DNA from: Deltaproteobacteria bacterium
GTDB taxonomy: Bacteria; Myxococcota_A; UBA796; SXON01
Reading direction: 5' to 3'
Assembly: GCA_947490345.1 (NCBI GenBank)
Contig: CANLGL010000007.1
Coordinates: forward strand, 62,001 to 126,000
DNA: 64,000 nt
The notes below the pieces were generated by a model. It made no database searches. It was not told where the DNA came from and was given only the letters and a program-made list of their open reading frames with translations. Positions 23,486 through 33,116 of this stretch are shown here, one piece after another; position 1 is the stretch's first letter; each line of letters begins with the position of its first letter. A program made the translations under genes and the position numbers.

Positions 23486-23863
23486 ATGAGCGCGCCCGCG
23501 ACCTCCGCCGTCGTAATCTCCGCCTTCGAAGGCGCGCTCCCCGCTGATTTGAGAGTAACGACCAAGAAGATGTTCGGGATGCCGTGTGCCTTCGTGAGCC
23601 GGCAGATGTTCTTCGGGATCTTCGGCGAGTGCCTCGTGGCGCGCGTCGGTCCGGCACGGGTGGGACAGCTCGTGGAGCAGGGAGGGATCTCGGTGTTCAC
23701 GCCCACGCCCGACCGCCCCTGGCACGACTATGTGCAGCTTGATCCTACGCTGGATGCCGCCACGCTCCAGGGGCTCGCCGGCGAGGCCCTCGCGTGGGCC
23801 GCCAAGCTCCCGCTCAAGGGGAAGGCGCCGCGAGCCCGCGGTCGCCGGGCGCCTCCCGGCTAG
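23486..23863 (+). CDS. TfoX N-terminal domain protein
   Basis: This 125-residue protein corresponds to a stand-alone TfoX-N domain: VTTKKMFGMPCAFVSRQMFF and FGECLVARVGP are the conserved strands, followed by DRPWHDYVQLDPTL. The C-terminal ~15 residues are a basic tail (KAPRARGRRAPPG). TfoX of gammaproteobacteria controls competence; single-domain proteins of this type in other phyla are uncharacterised. It is convergent with the enoyl reductase gene, their stops being six bases apart. Confidence 0.75.
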   Translation: MSAPATSAVVISAFEGALPADLRVTTKKMFGMPCAFVSRQMFFGIFGECLVARVGPARVGQLVEQGGISVFTPTPDRPWHDYVQLDPTLDAATLQGLAGEALAWAAKLPLKGKAPRARGRRAPPG

Positions 23864-23869
23864 TCCGGC

Positions 23870-24583
23870 CTACCGCAAGCTCATCCCCCCGTCGGCGACG
23901 AGCACCTGGCCGGTAAGCCAATAGGCGCGCGGGTCGACGAGCAGGTCGACGATCTTCGCGATGTCGTCGGGCTCACCACAGCGGCCCAGCGGCGTGAGCT
24001 TCTCGGCGAGGCCCACCATCTGCGCGCCACCGTCGGGGAAATAGCGGAGCGCGTCAGTGCGGATCACCCCCCCGCAGACGGTGTTCACCCGCACCCGCGG
24101 CGCCATGTCCACCGCGAGCTGCCGCGTCAACGCCTCCAGGCCCGCCTTCGCCGCGCCCATCGCCGCGTAGCCTGGAACGTGCTGCCGGCTCCCCATCGAC
24201 GACAGCCCGATCACGCTGGCGCCATCGTTGAACCGGCACAGGCGGGTCAGAAGCCAGAAGGGCCGCAGCGAGGACTCCATCGTGAGGTCCCACTGCGAGG
24301 TCCGGATCTGGTCCCACGGCTTGAGCACCCCGATCGCCGCGTTGTGTACCAGCACGTCAACGCCGTCCACGCTCGCGGCCAGCCTGGTCAGGTCGGCCTC
24401 GGAACGCACGTCGCCCTGGACGACGATCGCATCGGCACCGCGCTCGCGTACGTCGGCCGCGACCGCCTCGGCAGCGCCTTGGTTCTGGAGGTAGTTGACC
24501 ACCACCCGGCGGCCCGGCGCCGCGAGCTGGCGGGCGATGGCGGCGCCGATGCCGCGGCTGGCGCCGGTGATGAGGATGTTCAT
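23870..24583 (-). CDS. SDR reductase, FabL-like enoyl-ACP reductase
   Basis: This 237-residue short-chain dehydrogenase has GASRGIGAAIARQL for cofactor binding and the catalytic region SRQHVPGYAAMGAAKAGLEA. Tyr and Lys are separated by six residues (Y-x6-K), which is the arrangement of enoyl-ACP reductases such as FabI and FabL rather than the YxxxK of FabG. The GAAKAGLEALTRQLAVDMA segment is close to FabL. A role in fatty-acid elongation with NADPH is likely. No fab genes are adjacent. It could instead be a ketoreductase-type SDR. Confidence 0.72.
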   Translation of the reverse strand: MNILITGASRGIGAAIARQLAAPGRRVVVNYLQNQGAAEAVAADVRERGADAIVVQGDVRSEADLTRLAASVDGVDVLVHNAAIGVLKPWDQIRTSQWDLTMESSLRPFWLLTRLCRFNDGASVIGLSSMGSRQHVPGYAAMGAAKAGLEALTRQLAVDMAPRVRVNTVCGGVIRTDALRYFPDGGAQMVGLAEKLTPLGRCGEPDDIAKIVDLLVDPRAYWLTGQVLVADGGMSLR

Positions 24584-24667
24584 CCGGCGGGGCTATTCCG
24601 GCTTTGGCCCCCACATCAACCCCTGTGCCCCATTGCCCCCGATGCGCCCCGGTCGTACGCTACGCGG

Positions 24668-25021
24668 GTGCACCCGTACACGAGCAGCGCCGCCACCGCC
24701 CTCAAAGCACGCGAGCAGCGCCAAAGGCAGCTCTCGGCGGCCAGGGCGGCCGGGGCCCTCGCCAGGCTCCCCGCGCTTGTGGCGCGCCTGCGAAGCGAGT
24801 GTGGAGCGACGGAGGTGTGGCTCTTCGGGTCGCTTCTGGACGGGTCGGCCCACTCGCGCAGCGACCTCGACCTGGGCATCAGCGGCGTATCACCAGGGGC
24901 CTTCGCGCGGGCGCTGGGAATCGCCTCCGAGGTCAGCCCGATTCCCTGCGACCTGGTGAGCATGGAGGCGGCGGCGCCAAGCCTCGCTGACTGGATCCGT
25001 CAGACCGGGAGGCCGCTGTGA
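24668..25021 (+). CDS. mntA: MntA-like nucleotidyltransferase antitoxin
   Basis: This 117-residue minimal nucleotidyltransferase has LFGSLLDGSAHSRSDLDLGI, carrying the GS and the two catalytic Asp residues (D-x-D) of the family. In MntA-HepT pairs the antitoxin transfers AMP to a Tyr of the HEPN toxin and so silences it. The GTG at 24668 is chosen because the frame above it belongs to another reading. The stop overlaps the HepT start by four bases. Confidence 0.8.
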   Translation: MHPYTSSAATALKAREQRQRQLSAARAAGALARLPALVARLRSECGATEVWLFGSLLDGSAHSRSDLDLGISGVSPGAFARALGIASEVSPIPCDLVSMEAAAPSLADWIRQTGRPL

Positions 25022-25500
25022 ACGAGCGAATCGCGAGACTGCGGGCGCAGGTCGCCGCTGACCGCGGGGCCCTCACCCGCCGACTCGATGAACTGGCCGC
25101 CACCGATGTGTCCGGCACCACGTCCGAAGACGCCGCCTACCGCGCTGCATGGGCGGCCCATCACGCGTACAGCGCGTTGGAGGCTATCCTTGAGCGGACA
25201 GCTCGAACGCTGGAGGGAGGCCTCCCGGATGGAGCCGACTGGCACAAGGAGCTGCTTTCCGGAGCATTTCTTGATATAATCGGCCTTCGGCCTGCGATAT
25301 TATCGGCGCCCATCGCCGCCACCCTCCACGAACTGCGTGGGTTTCGCCACTTCGTTCGGCACGCCTACGATGGCGACCTCAACCCCGAGCTGCTCACGGC
25401 GTTGCAGAGCCGACTTCGGCTTGTTCGCGGAGAATTGGACGCGGACCTCGATCGATTCGACGCATTCCTGGAGGACCTGGTCGCCGTCGCGCCCGGCTGA
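25018..25500 (+). CDS. hepT: HepT-like HEPN ribonuclease toxin
   Basis: This 160-residue helical protein has the HEPN signature R-x4-H-x-Y in GFRHFVRHAYDGDL, including the Tyr that MntA modifies. Members cleave RNA, notably tRNA. The first helix region (SALEAILERTARTLEGGLPD) and the following LHELRGFRHF match HepT. Translationally coupled to mntA, it forms a type VII toxin-antitoxin pair, which appears intact, unlike most loci in the first 5 kb. It lies convergent to murJ. Confidence 0.82.
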   Translation: MNERIARLRAQVAADRGALTRRLDELAATDVSGTTSEDAAYRAAWAAHHAYSALEAILERTARTLEGGLPDGADWHKELLSGAFLDIIGLRPAILSAPIAATLHELRGFRHFVRHAYDGDLNPELLTALQSRLRLVRGELDADLDRFDAFLEDLVAVAPG

Positions 25501-25558
25501 CCCCGGTGCCGACGCCCGATGGCCCCGCGCACCCGGGGCAGGGCGACTTCGAACCCCC

Positions 25559-27163
25559 TCACCCCAACCGCCGCCGCATCCCCGCCACCGCCGCCCGCGC
25601 CTCGGGCACGCCCGCCGCCAGCGTCACCGCGCCGTAGACCACCCCAAAGGTCGACAGCACCGCCGCACCGCGGAGCACCGGGTGCCACCCTTCTCCAAGG
25701 AGTGCCGCGGTGGCGCACGCCACCGCTCCCGCGGCGACGGCCCCCACCCACAGGGGCGCCGCCTCCCGCCAGGACGATGCCAACGGTCCGATACGTCGCG
25801 ACAGGGCCGCCCGAAGGAGCGCGAACTCCACCCAGCCCGCGCCCGCCGAGGCCAGGGTCAGGCCCACGGTCCCCCACTTGGGCTCCAGACCGAGCAAGCC
25901 GGGCAGCCACAACGCGCCGAGGCCCCCCAGCGTCACGCTCAAGGCCACCCGGACCAGGGCGAAGCGAACGGGCGCCCGCGTCTCCGACAGCGCGTAGAAG
26001 GCCGACGCGTAGAGGCGCCCCTTCGTCGCTGCGAGCAAGCCCAGCGCGTATCCGCCGAGCACCCACCACACAAAGCGACTCGCGTCGGCATCGAAGGCGC
26101 CGGTCTGAAAGAGCGCCGCGACGACCACGTCGCCCACGGCCACGAGTCCAACGACCGAGGGCACGATGAAGAACGAGACCTGCCGAAGCCCCCGCTCCAT
26201 CTGAGCGCGGAGAGCGGTTGCCACCTCCGCTGCCGAGCCCGTCAGACTCGACATCGCCGGCAGTTGTGAGGCCACCACCGACATCCCGAACAGGCTGATG
26301 GGCAGCAGGTAGAGGGTTTGGGCGTAGGCCAGGGCCGACACCGCCCCCGTCGGCAACAGGCTTGCGTAGGCGTTGTCCACGTAGGCGCTGACCTGGACGA
26401 CGCCGCGCGTGCCGACGACCGGCAGGAAGTTGCGGATGACCGTCCGGGTGGCCGCGAGGTCGAGGCCGAGCTCTGGGCGCAACCCCCGGACCAACCGCAG
26501 CGCACTGGGGAGCTGGACGGCGAACTGGAGCGCGCTTCCAACGACCAGGCCCCAGGCGACGCGCTCCGCGAGCACGTAGTCGTGATGGTCTTTCCCGAAC
26601 CAGACCATCGCGGCGATGATTGCGGCGTTCCACGCGACCGGCGCCGCGTAGCTCAGGAAGAAGCGACGGTGGCTGTTCAGGATGCCGAGGCACCACGCCG
26701 ACAGCACCAAAAGCCCAGTCCCGGGGAAGAATATCTGCACCAGCTCGATGGTGGCCGCCCGCTTCTCTCCAACAAAGCCCGGCGCGATCAGGTCGATCAG
26801 GAGCGGCGTCACCAACACCCCACCGAGCACGAGGACGCTCGTCACGAGCGTCAGTAGCGTCGCGACCGCCGACGCCAATCTTCGCGCCGCAACGTCGTTG
26901 CCTTCGGCCAGAAGTCGGGAGTAGGCCGGGATGAACGAAGCGCTGAGCACCCCTTCGCCGAACAGGTTCTGGAGAAAGTTGGGGATCTTCAGGGCGGCCC
27001 GAAAGGCATCGCCCGCGTCGGAGTTGCCAAAATAGTGGGCGAACGCCCGTTCGCGCGCCAAGCCTGCGATGCGGCTGAGCAAGATCCCCGCCGCAACCCA
27101 CTGCGCGCCTCGGGCGCTAGGTGGCGCGGTGGAGACGGGCGCGTCGGGCGGCGTCTCGCGCAT
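25559..27163 (-). CDS. murJ: Lipid II flippase MurJ
   Basis: This 534-residue polytopic membrane protein (about 14 helices) flips lipid II across the inner membrane for peptidoglycan synthesis. The start AAGILLSRIAGLARERAFAH and KIPNFLQNLFGEGVLSASFI, PAYSRLLAEG, are family hallmarks, including the conserved Arg and Glu residues of the central cavity. Length fits MurJ. The ATG at 27163 starts the gene. Long open frames on the other strand here are composition artefacts. Confidence 0.95.
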   Translation of the reverse strand: MRETPPDAPVSTAPPSARGAQWVAAGILLSRIAGLARERAFAHYFGNSDAGDAFRAALKIPNFLQNLFGEGVLSASFIPAYSRLLAEGNDVAARRLASAVATLLTLVTSVLVLGGVLVTPLLIDLIAPGFVGEKRAATIELVQIFFPGTGLLVLSAWCLGILNSHRRFFLSYAAPVAWNAAIIAAMVWFGKDHHDYVLAERVAWGLVVGSALQFAVQLPSALRLVRGLRPELGLDLAATRTVIRNFLPVVGTRGVVQVSAYVDNAYASLLPTGAVSALAYAQTLYLLPISLFGMSVVASQLPAMSSLTGSAAEVATALRAQMERGLRQVSFFIVPSVVGLVAVGDVVVAALFQTGAFDADASRFVWWVLGGYALGLLAATKGRLYASAFYALSETRAPVRFALVRVALSVTLGGLGALWLPGLLGLEPKWGTVGLTLASAGAGWVEFALLRAALSRRIGPLASSWREAAPLWVGAVAAGAVACATAALLGEGWHPVLRGAAVLSTFGVVYGAVTLAAGVPEARAAVAGMRRRLG

Positions 27164-27212
27164 GGCGCTGCACCTAACCGAGCGCTAAGGGGCGCCCCTC
27201 CCGAGTCCCCCG

Positions 27213-27500
27213 ATGATGTACCTGATCGCTGTCGAGTTCAACGCCCGCCCCGCCGACCAGTACCCGGACTTCGACAAAGCACTCAAAGCACTGGGGAACT
27301 GGTCCAGCCGCATGCGCGGCGTCTGGCTGGTCGAGACCCGCTTCACGCCTGCCCAGATCCGTGACCTGCTCAAGCCGACGCTCGTCGCCGGCCAGGACCG
27401 CATGTTCGTGTCGCGGATGACCACCAGTTGGGCCGGCACCGGCATGGGCGACGGCTTTCAGGACTGGATGAACCGCCGCAACTTTACCGGGAAGAAGTAG
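27213..27500 (+). CDS. SinR/Cas2-fold-like small protein
   Basis: The 95-residue protein begins [20 protein letters not shown], with an amphipathic helix [11 protein letters not shown] and strands [19 protein letters not shown] and [11 protein letters not shown]. This alternation is the ferredoxin-like pattern of Cas2 and the so-called SinR-like proteins (sequence relatives of VapD/Cas2, not the Bacillus regulator). No CRISPR or cas gene is nearby. A nuclease or dimerising protein is possible. Its 3' end overlaps the 3' end of clpP on the opposite strand by 17 bases. Confidence 0.6.
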   Translation: MMYLIAVEFNARPADQYPDFDKALKALGNWSSRMRGVWLVETRFTPAQIRDLLKPTLVAGQDRMFVSRMTTSWAGTGMGDGFQDWMNRRNFTGKK

Positions 27501-28086
27501 CCAGCGCCTTCGGCTGAATCACCTCGTCGACGATGCCGTAGGTCACGGCTTCGTCAGCGGTCATGATGTAGTCGCGGTCGGTGTCCTTGAGCACCCGCTC
27601 GTACGGCTGGCCGGTGTGGTGCGAAAGGATGTCGTTGAGCTCCTTGCGCATCCGCCCGATCTCCTTGGCCTGGATCTCGATATCCGCGGCCTGGCCCTGC
27701 GTGCCGCCCAGGGGCTGGTGGATGAGCACCCGTGCATGCTGGAGGATACGACGCTTGCCCTTCGTACCGGCAGCCAGAAGCACCGCGCCCATCGACGCGG
27801 CCTGGCCGATGCAGATGGTGTTCACCGGGGGCCGGATGTACTGCATGGTGTCGTAGATGGCCATGCCGGCGGTGATGCTACCGCCGGGGCTGTTGACGTA
27901 CACGAAGATGTCGCGCTCGGGGTCCTGCGACTCCAAGAACAACAGCTGCGCCACGATCACGTTGGCCACGTCGTCGTTGATCGCCGAGCCCAAGAACACG
28001 ATCCGATCGTTGAGCAGGCGGCTGTAGATGTCGGAGACGCTTTCCCCACGATGGGTGGATTCCTTGACGTAGGGAATGAACGGCAT
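27484..28086 (-). CDS. clpP: ATP-dependent Clp protease proteolytic subunit
   Basis: This 200-residue serine protease forms a 14-subunit barrel with ClpX or ClpA. The catalytic triad is visible: Ser98 in [12 protein letters not shown], His123 in [11 protein letters not shown], and Asp172 in [10 protein letters not shown]. The N-terminus [20 protein letters not shown] is standard, with no processing extension. It starts two bases after the trigger factor stop, giving the common tig-clpP arrangement (clpX would be expected next but is not in this window). Confidence 0.97.
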   Translation of the reverse strand: MPFIPYVKESTHRGESVSDIYSRLLNDRIVFLGSAINDDVANVIVAQLLFLESQDPERDIFVYVNSPGGSITAGMAIYDTMQYIRPPVNTICIGQAASMGAVLLAAGTKGKRRILQHARVLIHQPLGGTQGQAADIEIQAKEIGRMRKELNDILSHHTGQPYERVLKDTDRDYIMTADEAVTYGIVDEVIQPKALATSSR

Positions 28087-28088
28087 GA

Positions 28089-29579
28089 CTACTCCTCCGA
28101 CTTCTTCTTGGCGGGCTTCTTCTTAGGCTTTTCCTCGACCGCAGCTTCGACGACCGGCGCAGCCGCCTCAACGACCACCTCGGCCTTCTTCTTGGCAGCC
28201 TTCTTGGCCGGAGCGGCCTCTTCGACCACCGGGGCAGGCGCCGTTTCAGCAACAACCTCCGCCTTCTTTTTGGCACCCTTCTTCGCGGGCGCCGCGGCAG
28301 CTTCAGCGGGGGCGTCGTTGTCGCTGACGTACTCGAGCTCCGCGCGCTCCAAGACCCAGTCGAGCGTCCGCTCTTCAAGCAGGTGCTTCTTCAAGTCGCC
28401 GACGGCGCCTTCCTTCTGGAGGTATCCACGGATGGCTTCGATCCGCTGGCCGCGGGCATCGGCGATCTCCTGGTACTTCTTCTCCATATCGGCCGGCGTG
28501 ACGGTGATGTCTTCCTTGCGGGCAACGGCCTCGAGGATGAGGCCCGCCTTCGCTGCGAACTCGGCGCGAACGCGCAGATCGGCGATTTGGGCGTCGCTGT
28601 AGCGAATGGAGCGCGGGTCGCGACCACGGTAGGACGCCTGCACCCCAAGCTCTTCGAGCAGGAGCTTCAGGTTCTTGTCGGTGAGCGCCTCGGGGACCGA
28701 CACGTCGTGGCCCTTGACCAGGGTCTGCAGCACGTGGATGCGGGCCTGATTGCGAGCAGCCTCGTTGGCGTGGGATTCCATGTCCATGCGAACGGCAGCG
28801 GTCATCGCGCTGGCCCCGCCCTCGAAGCCGGCCGCGGTGGCGGTGGCGTCGTCCAACGTAGGAACGCTCTGAACCTGGATGCCGAGCACCTTGACCGTCG
28901 CGTCGAAGCTGCGGCCGCGGTTGCCCGCGGTGGCGCTGCCGTCGCCGATGGTGACCGCGCCCGTCTTGGACTTGCCGGCCTTCATGCCCAACAACAGGGC
29001 CTCGATCCCCGGCCAGTACCGCTCAGCGCCGGTGTTGACCATCGTGCCGGCTTCGAGGACGGTGTCGCCGTCCTTGATCTCGGTGAGGACGAAGTCGCCC
29101 GCTTCGACAGCACGACCGGCCGCCGCGTCGACCAGGCGCGCCTGACCCTGCAAGCGGCGACCAACCTCCGCGCCGACCTGGTCATCGCTGACTGCGGCGA
29201 GGGGGTACTTGATCTTCAGGCCCAGGTACTCGCCGAGATCGATCTCGGGGCGCACCTGCACGGTGATCGAGAAGTGGAAGTCGCCGCTGCCAAGCTCGGT
29301 CGACTCTTCGACCTTGGGCTGACCGAGGAACTCGAGCTCGGACGCCGCACCCTGGAACTTCATGTTCATCAGGTCGCTGGCGACTTCGCTGCGAATCTGC
29401 TTGCCGTAGCGATCCTCAAGCAGCTTGCGCGGAATCTTACCAGGACGGAAGCCCGGAATCCGGACTCTGCCGGACAGGTTGCGGAAGGCGAGGTCCAGCT
29501 TCTGGGACACCTCGGCGCCGGTGACGGTGAAGCGAAGGCGCTTCTGGACGGGGGAGACCTGCTCGATCGCGAAAGACAT
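28089..29579 (-). CDS. tig: Trigger factor with Lys/Ala-rich tail
   Basis: This 496-residue ribosome-bound chaperone is longer than the usual ~430-450. The ribosome-binding region [20 protein letters not shown] is nearly canonical (GFRxGKxP). A peptidyl-prolyl isomerase-like domain follows, with atypical sequence ([20 protein letters not shown]), then the long helical arms. The last ~70 residues are repeated Lys-Lys-Ala/Pro-Ala-Lys-Lys blocks ending [11 protein letters not shown], probably for rRNA or nucleic-acid contact. It precedes clpP in one operon. Three tRNA genes lie just upstream on the same strand. Confidence 0.95.
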   Translation of the reverse strand: MSFAIEQVSPVQKRLRFTVTGAEVSQKLDLAFRNLSGRVRIPGFRPGKIPRKLLEDRYGKQIRSEVASDLMNMKFQGAASELEFLGQPKVEESTELGSGDFHFSITVQVRPEIDLGEYLGLKIKYPLAAVSDDQVGAEVGRRLQGQARLVDAAAGRAVEAGDFVLTEIKDGDTVLEAGTMVNTGAERYWPGIEALLLGMKAGKSKTGAVTIGDGSATAGNRGRSFDATVKVLGIQVQSVPTLDDATATAAGFEGGASAMTAAVRMDMESHANEAARNQARIHVLQTLVKGHDVSVPEALTDKNLKLLLEELGVQASYRGRDPRSIRYSDAQIADLRVRAEFAAKAGLILEAVARKEDITVTPADMEKKYQEIADARGQRIEAIRGYLQKEGAVGDLKKHLLEERTLDWVLERAELEYVSDNDAPAEAAAAPAKKGAKKKAEVVAETAPAPVVEEAAPAKKAAKKKAEVVVEAAAPVVEAAVEEKPKKKPAKKKSEE

Positions 29580-29604
29580 GTTTGGTGCGACTCGGGTACG
29601 GGGG

Positions 29605-29686
29605 TGCGAGAAGGGGGGGTCGAACCCCCAAGGGTTTCCCCACCGGATCCTAAGTCCGGCGCGTCTGCCAGTTCCGCCATTCTCGC
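29605..29686 (-). tRNA. tRNA-Leu (UAG anticodon)
   Basis: The minus strand begins GCGAGAATGGCGGAACTGGC and ends with the paired TTCTCGC plus A. The anticodon loop CTTAGGA gives TAG. The variable arm GGTGGGGAAACCCTT is long, as in type II tRNAs. The 3' CCA is not encoded. It is 25 bases upstream of tig. Confidence 0.93.
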
Positions 29687-29696
29687 GCGGTTATGT

Positions 29697-29772
29697 TGGT
29701 GGGCCCTCCGGGGATCGAACCCGGAACCTGCGGATTAAGAGTCCGATGCTCTACCAATTGAGCTAAAGGCCC
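29697..29772 (-). tRNA. tRNA-Lys (CUU anticodon)
   Basis: The minus strand starts GGGCCTTTAGCTCAATTGGT, the anticodon loop CTCTTAA gives CTT, and the T-arm GGTTCGATCC is standard. The acceptor GGGCCTT pairs with AGGGCCC. The 3' ACCA is encoded. Confidence 0.95.
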
Positions 29773-29778
29773 GAAGGA

Positions 29779-29855
29779 TGGGGTGGATGACGGGACTTGA
29801 ACCCGCGACCACTGCTGCCACAAAGCAGTGCTCTACCAGCTGAGCTACACCCACC
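29779..29855 (-). tRNA. tRNA-His (GUG anticodon)
   Basis: The minus strand starts GGTGGGTGTAGCTCAGCTGG; the first G is the extra G-1 opposite C73, diagnostic for tRNA-His. The anticodon loop TTTGTGG gives GTG. The 3' CCA is encoded. This is the first of a His-Lys-Leu cluster leading into tig. Confidence 0.95.
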
Positions 29856-29870
29856 GTAGCGCGGGGGCTT

Positions 29871-32800
29871 CTAATGCCCAAAAGGCGTGTCGGCAAGCGG
29901 TGCGGCCGCAAAGGCCGGGCCGGGAAGCGTCAAACCCGGAATTTCTTCAGCGCCGAGGGTGATCTCGGGCCCCAAAAGCGCACGGAGCAGCGCGTCGTCG
30001 TCGGGTGGCTCCCCGCCCATCGCGCCGCGCAAGACCACGGCGCCCACCGGGTCTTCGTCCAGCACGATCGTCCCGTACCCCGACATCGGCGCTGGCACCG
30101 AGCGCGCCAGCGACGCCGGCAACCACGGCAACCCCGGTGCCTCCTCGGCCTCAGGTCCCCCACCAGGCAACATCGCCACCCGCGCCAGCATCGCCAGCGG
30201 ATCGGTCCACGCGTCCACAACGTCGAAGGGCGCTGCGTCCCAGAAGGCGTCGGTTGCCGCGTCGGGCGTGGCGAAGGCCGAGGCCGAGGGCGCAAGCTCC
30301 AGCGCGGGTGGAACCCAGGGCCACCGATCGGGGGCCGTACTGGCGCCGGAGAGCGGATCGGTGGCGCGCAAGAGATCGACCAACACCCCGCCGGGCAGCA
30401 CGAATCTGCCCCCGGCGCCGGTCTCCGCCGCGTCGACCGCGCGCACCCACCCGCTCGGCCACGGGTGAAGGGTCCCCGTCCAGGGCACGAAGGTGGGGTA
30501 GCCGCGTGGGTCGGAAAAGACGGCGCCGCCAGGACGCGCGACCGTCCCTGCCGGCAGCGGGACACGCACCGCATCCCCGACCGCCAAGAGGCCCCCCCAC
30601 CCTACGAGCACGTCCGCACCCACCTTGCGGAGGCGCCCGAACCCATCTCGCGAGAGGCCCACCACGCGCTCCCCGAGCGTCAACTGCACGAGCCGCCCGA
30701 GCGCATCATGGATGGCGACGGCGCCGCCCGCGCTCCCATCGAGTCCGCTGAGCGTGCCGCCGGTACCCCACCGGTAGAGCGCCTCGCCGAGCCCGAGGCT
30801 CCAGGGCCCCGGCGCGGCCAAAGCGACAGCCGCGGGTTGGCCCAGCGCGTCGGTGCGAATCGTCGTGCCGTCCGGGGCGCGGATCTGCCCGGCCTCCCAC
30901 GCCCACTCCCCCGATGGCCCAACGCTACGCACCAGCCGTCCCGACGGGTCGCGCTCCAACTCCGTCGGCGCGGTCCCCACGACTTCAACCAACTCGCCGG
31001 CGCGATCGAGCGTCCAGGCGGTGCGTCCGATCGAAGCCCCGTCCTTGTCGCTGCCGACCAACTCTCCAGCGTCGGCACTCTCGTTCCGACGGACGAGCGC
31101 TCCGTCCGCCAGCCGAACCAGCTTCAGGGCCCCTCCGGGCTCGTAGTCCGCGCCAACCGACCCCAGGCCATCCACCTCGACCCGGACCACGCGCCCCATC
31201 ACGTCCCGACTCACCATCCATGTTTTTCCTGCGTTGACCCGGCTTACACGCCCCCGAAGGTCGCGACCCAAACTGATCATTCCCAGCTCGTCACCCAGCC
31301 GAGTGACCATCCCGGCGGTGTCTCGCAGCAGCTCCGTCTTGTCCCCCCGCGCATCCACAACTCCGGCGACCCGGCCCGCGCTGTCCCGCTCCAGACGCCA
31401 CTTCTCGCCGCCCGACTCGCCGGCACGCACGGAGTGGATTCGCCCGGCGGGGTCACGGGTCAACTCGAAGGCCACGTCTCCCAGCCCGAACCCGGTGACC
31501 CGACCGCTCGCGTCGCGAGACCAACCGCCCAACGCGCCGGTCTTCGCGCGCACTTCGCTGATCCGCCCGCTCGCGTCCCGCACGAGCCGCCAGTCATCGA
31601 CGGACCGGATTCGCCCAAGGACATCTCGCCCGATTCGGGTCGACTTCCCAGACGCATCGCGCACCGTCACCAGCCGTCCGCTGCTGTCGCGAGACAATGT
31701 GGTAGCCTGGCCCTCAGGGTCACGAAGGCCGGACACCCGACCACCTGGGTCTCGGGACCACGTCCACCGAGTGGCGCCGCGAACAAGCTGACTGAGTGCG
31801 CCACCCGACCGGACCACCGTGTACCGCTCCAATCCGGCAGTGGTGAACGACTCCAACCGGCCCAATGTAGAGAACCGGAACTCCCAACGAGCCCCGCTCG
31901 GCGCCACCAGCGCTGTCGGGCGACCGGGACCATCTCGCTCTACCACCCACACCCCGCCGCCGGCGTCGATCACCTTGACCAGCTCGCCGGCAGGGTTGCG
32001 CTCCAGCCGCACCTCCCCCTGGGCGCCCACGGTCAGCCGTTTGGGTCGCCCGCCTTCATCCCAAGTCACCCCCACCATTTCGTTTCCCCTCCGAACCGCT
32101 CGGACGAACCCGGCAACCACGTCCCGCTCAGCGGACCTCCCGTCTGGCTCGGCCCGTCGGGTCACCCCGTCCCGTCCGTGGGCCAGCGCCCAACGGCCGC
32201 CCTGCTGGTCACGAAGACCCGTCAGCGTCGTACCCTCCCAACTGAGCGCCGCTACAGCGTCCCCGCCCCGCCGCACGTCGGTAATTCGACCGGACGTGTC
32301 GCGACCGACTCCCACCTTGATGCCGTCGGCATCGGTCCAACCGAGCAACAGACCATCCCGCCACCGAGACTGCATGCGCGCACCCGCCGGGTCTTCGACC
32401 TCGACCGTCCCGTCCCCGTGGCTCACCGTCCAGGTCAGGTCGTCGTTCTGGATCCGCGTGCGTATGCCCAGGACCGCGCACCGCCACGACCCGCCGAGCC
32501 CCGAGGTGCCGCCGGCGAGCACCCGCAGCGACTCCGCTCCGTCCCAAGAAATCCCTGAGAGACGGCTCTCATCGTACTCGTAGCTCACCCGGCCCGTGGC
32601 ACCTCGGACACCGTCCAGCCGTTGCCCGGTACGCTGGTAGGTCACCGTCCGGCCCGATGACGCACGGCCTCCCTCTTGGGTGAGCTCGACCGACACGCCA
32701 CCGGAGGACATCCCACGAAAAGCGCCATCCACGGTCCGAAGCACCTCCACGCGCCGGCCCTCGGAGCTCCACGCGGTCACACGGCCTTGGGCGTCGGCTT

Positions 32801-33116
32801 CGAGCTGACCGAGGAAGCTCCCTTCGGGCACCGGCCGCAGCCCCGGACGCTCCAAAACGCCACTGCGAAGCGTCCAGTCGTCGCTCCAGCGCCACGTCAG
32901 CCCGTCCCAGACCCGTGCCAGGCGCAGGTCCCGGGCGTAGCGCCCACCGTCCAGGTCCACGACCGCAACGCGCACACTGCAGTCGGCATCCGAAAACGCC
33001 ACCGTCCCCCGAACAGGATCCGACAACGGCCCCAACGAGCCCCAGCCGAGCGGCAGGGCGAGGGGGTCCGTCGCCAGGGGGGCGGCCGCGACAAGGAAGG
33101 CGAAGGGAAAGCTCAG
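29871..33116 (-). CDS. RHS/YD-repeat protein coupled to CHAT-like gene
   Basis: The 1,081-residue secreted protein is built of YD-type repeats: many short units such as SRDSSGRLVTVRDASGKSTR and RDLRGRVSRVNAGKTW, about 20 residues each, forming the shell typical of RHS proteins. The best N-terminus is a CTG at 33116 inside the stop of the upstream gene (CTGA), which yields a signal-like LSFPFAFLVAAAPLAT; a TTG at 33035 is the alternative. The usual RHS core before the variable toxin end (DPLGL) is replaced by DPLSGASTAPDRWPW, and no toxin domain is recognisable in the last ~130 residues. It is probably exported and acts with the coupled CHAT-like lipoprotein; the role is unknown. Confidence 0.8.
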   Translation of the reverse strand: MSFPFAFLVAAAPLATDPLALPLGWGSLGPLSDPVRGTVAFSDADCSVRVAVVDLDGGRYARDLRLARVWDGLTWRWSDDWTLRSGVLERPGLRPVPEGSFLGQLEADAQGRVTAWSSEGRRVEVLRTVDGAFRGMSSGGVSVELTQEGGRASSGRTVTYQRTGQRLDGVRGATGRVSYEYDESRLSGISWDGAESLRVLAGGTSGLGGSWRCAVLGIRTRIQNDDLTWTVSHGDGTVEVEDPAGARMQSRWRDGLLLGWTDADGIKVGVGRDTSGRITDVRRGGDAVAALSWEGTTLTGLRDQQGGRWALAHGRDGVTRRAEPDGRSAERDVVAGFVRAVRRGNEMVGVTWDEGGRPKRLTVGAQGEVRLERNPAGELVKVIDAGGGVWVVERDGPGRPTALVAPSGARWEFRFSTLGRLESFTTAGLERYTVVRSGGALSQLVRGATRWTWSRDPGGRVSGLRDPEGQATTLSRDSSGRLVTVRDASGKSTRIGRDVLGRIRSVDDWRLVRDASGRISEVRAKTGALGGWSRDASGRVTGFGLGDVAFELTRDPAGRIHSVRAGESGGEKWRLERDSAGRVAGVVDARGDKTELLRDTAGMVTRLGDELGMISLGRDLRGRVSRVNAGKTWMVSRDVMGRVVRVEVDGLGSVGADYEPGGALKLVRLADGALVRRNESADAGELVGSDKDGASIGRTAWTLDRAGELVEVVGTAPTELERDPSGRLVRSVGPSGEWAWEAGQIRAPDGTTIRTDALGQPAAVALAAPGPWSLGLGEALYRWGTGGTLSGLDGSAGGAVAIHDALGRLVQLTLGERVVGLSRDGFGRLRKVGADVLVGWGGLLAVGDAVRVPLPAGTVARPGGAVFSDPRGYPTFVPWTGTLHPWPSGWVRAVDAAETGAGGRFVLPGGVLVDLLRATDPLSGASTAPDRWPWVPPALELAPSASAFATPDAATDAFWDAAPFDVVDAWTDPLAMLARVAMLPGGGPEAEEAPGLPWLPASLARSVPAPMSGYGTIVLDEDPVGAVVLRGAMGGEPPDDDALLRALLGPEITLGAEEIPGLTLPGPAFAAAPLADTPFGH

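Noticed and set aside
25365-27101. 578-codon minus-strand frame overlapping murJ
   Set aside because: It is in a shifted frame over murJ with Arg/Gly-rich random sequence; murJ itself is complete and recognisable.
29605-29855. Integration site in the tRNA cluster
   Set aside because: All three tRNA genes are complete and no partial 3' duplicates were found nearby.
29874-32558. 894-codon plus-strand open frame
   Set aside because: It is antisense to the RHS gene, Arg/Pro/His-rich without domains; an effect of codon composition at high GC.
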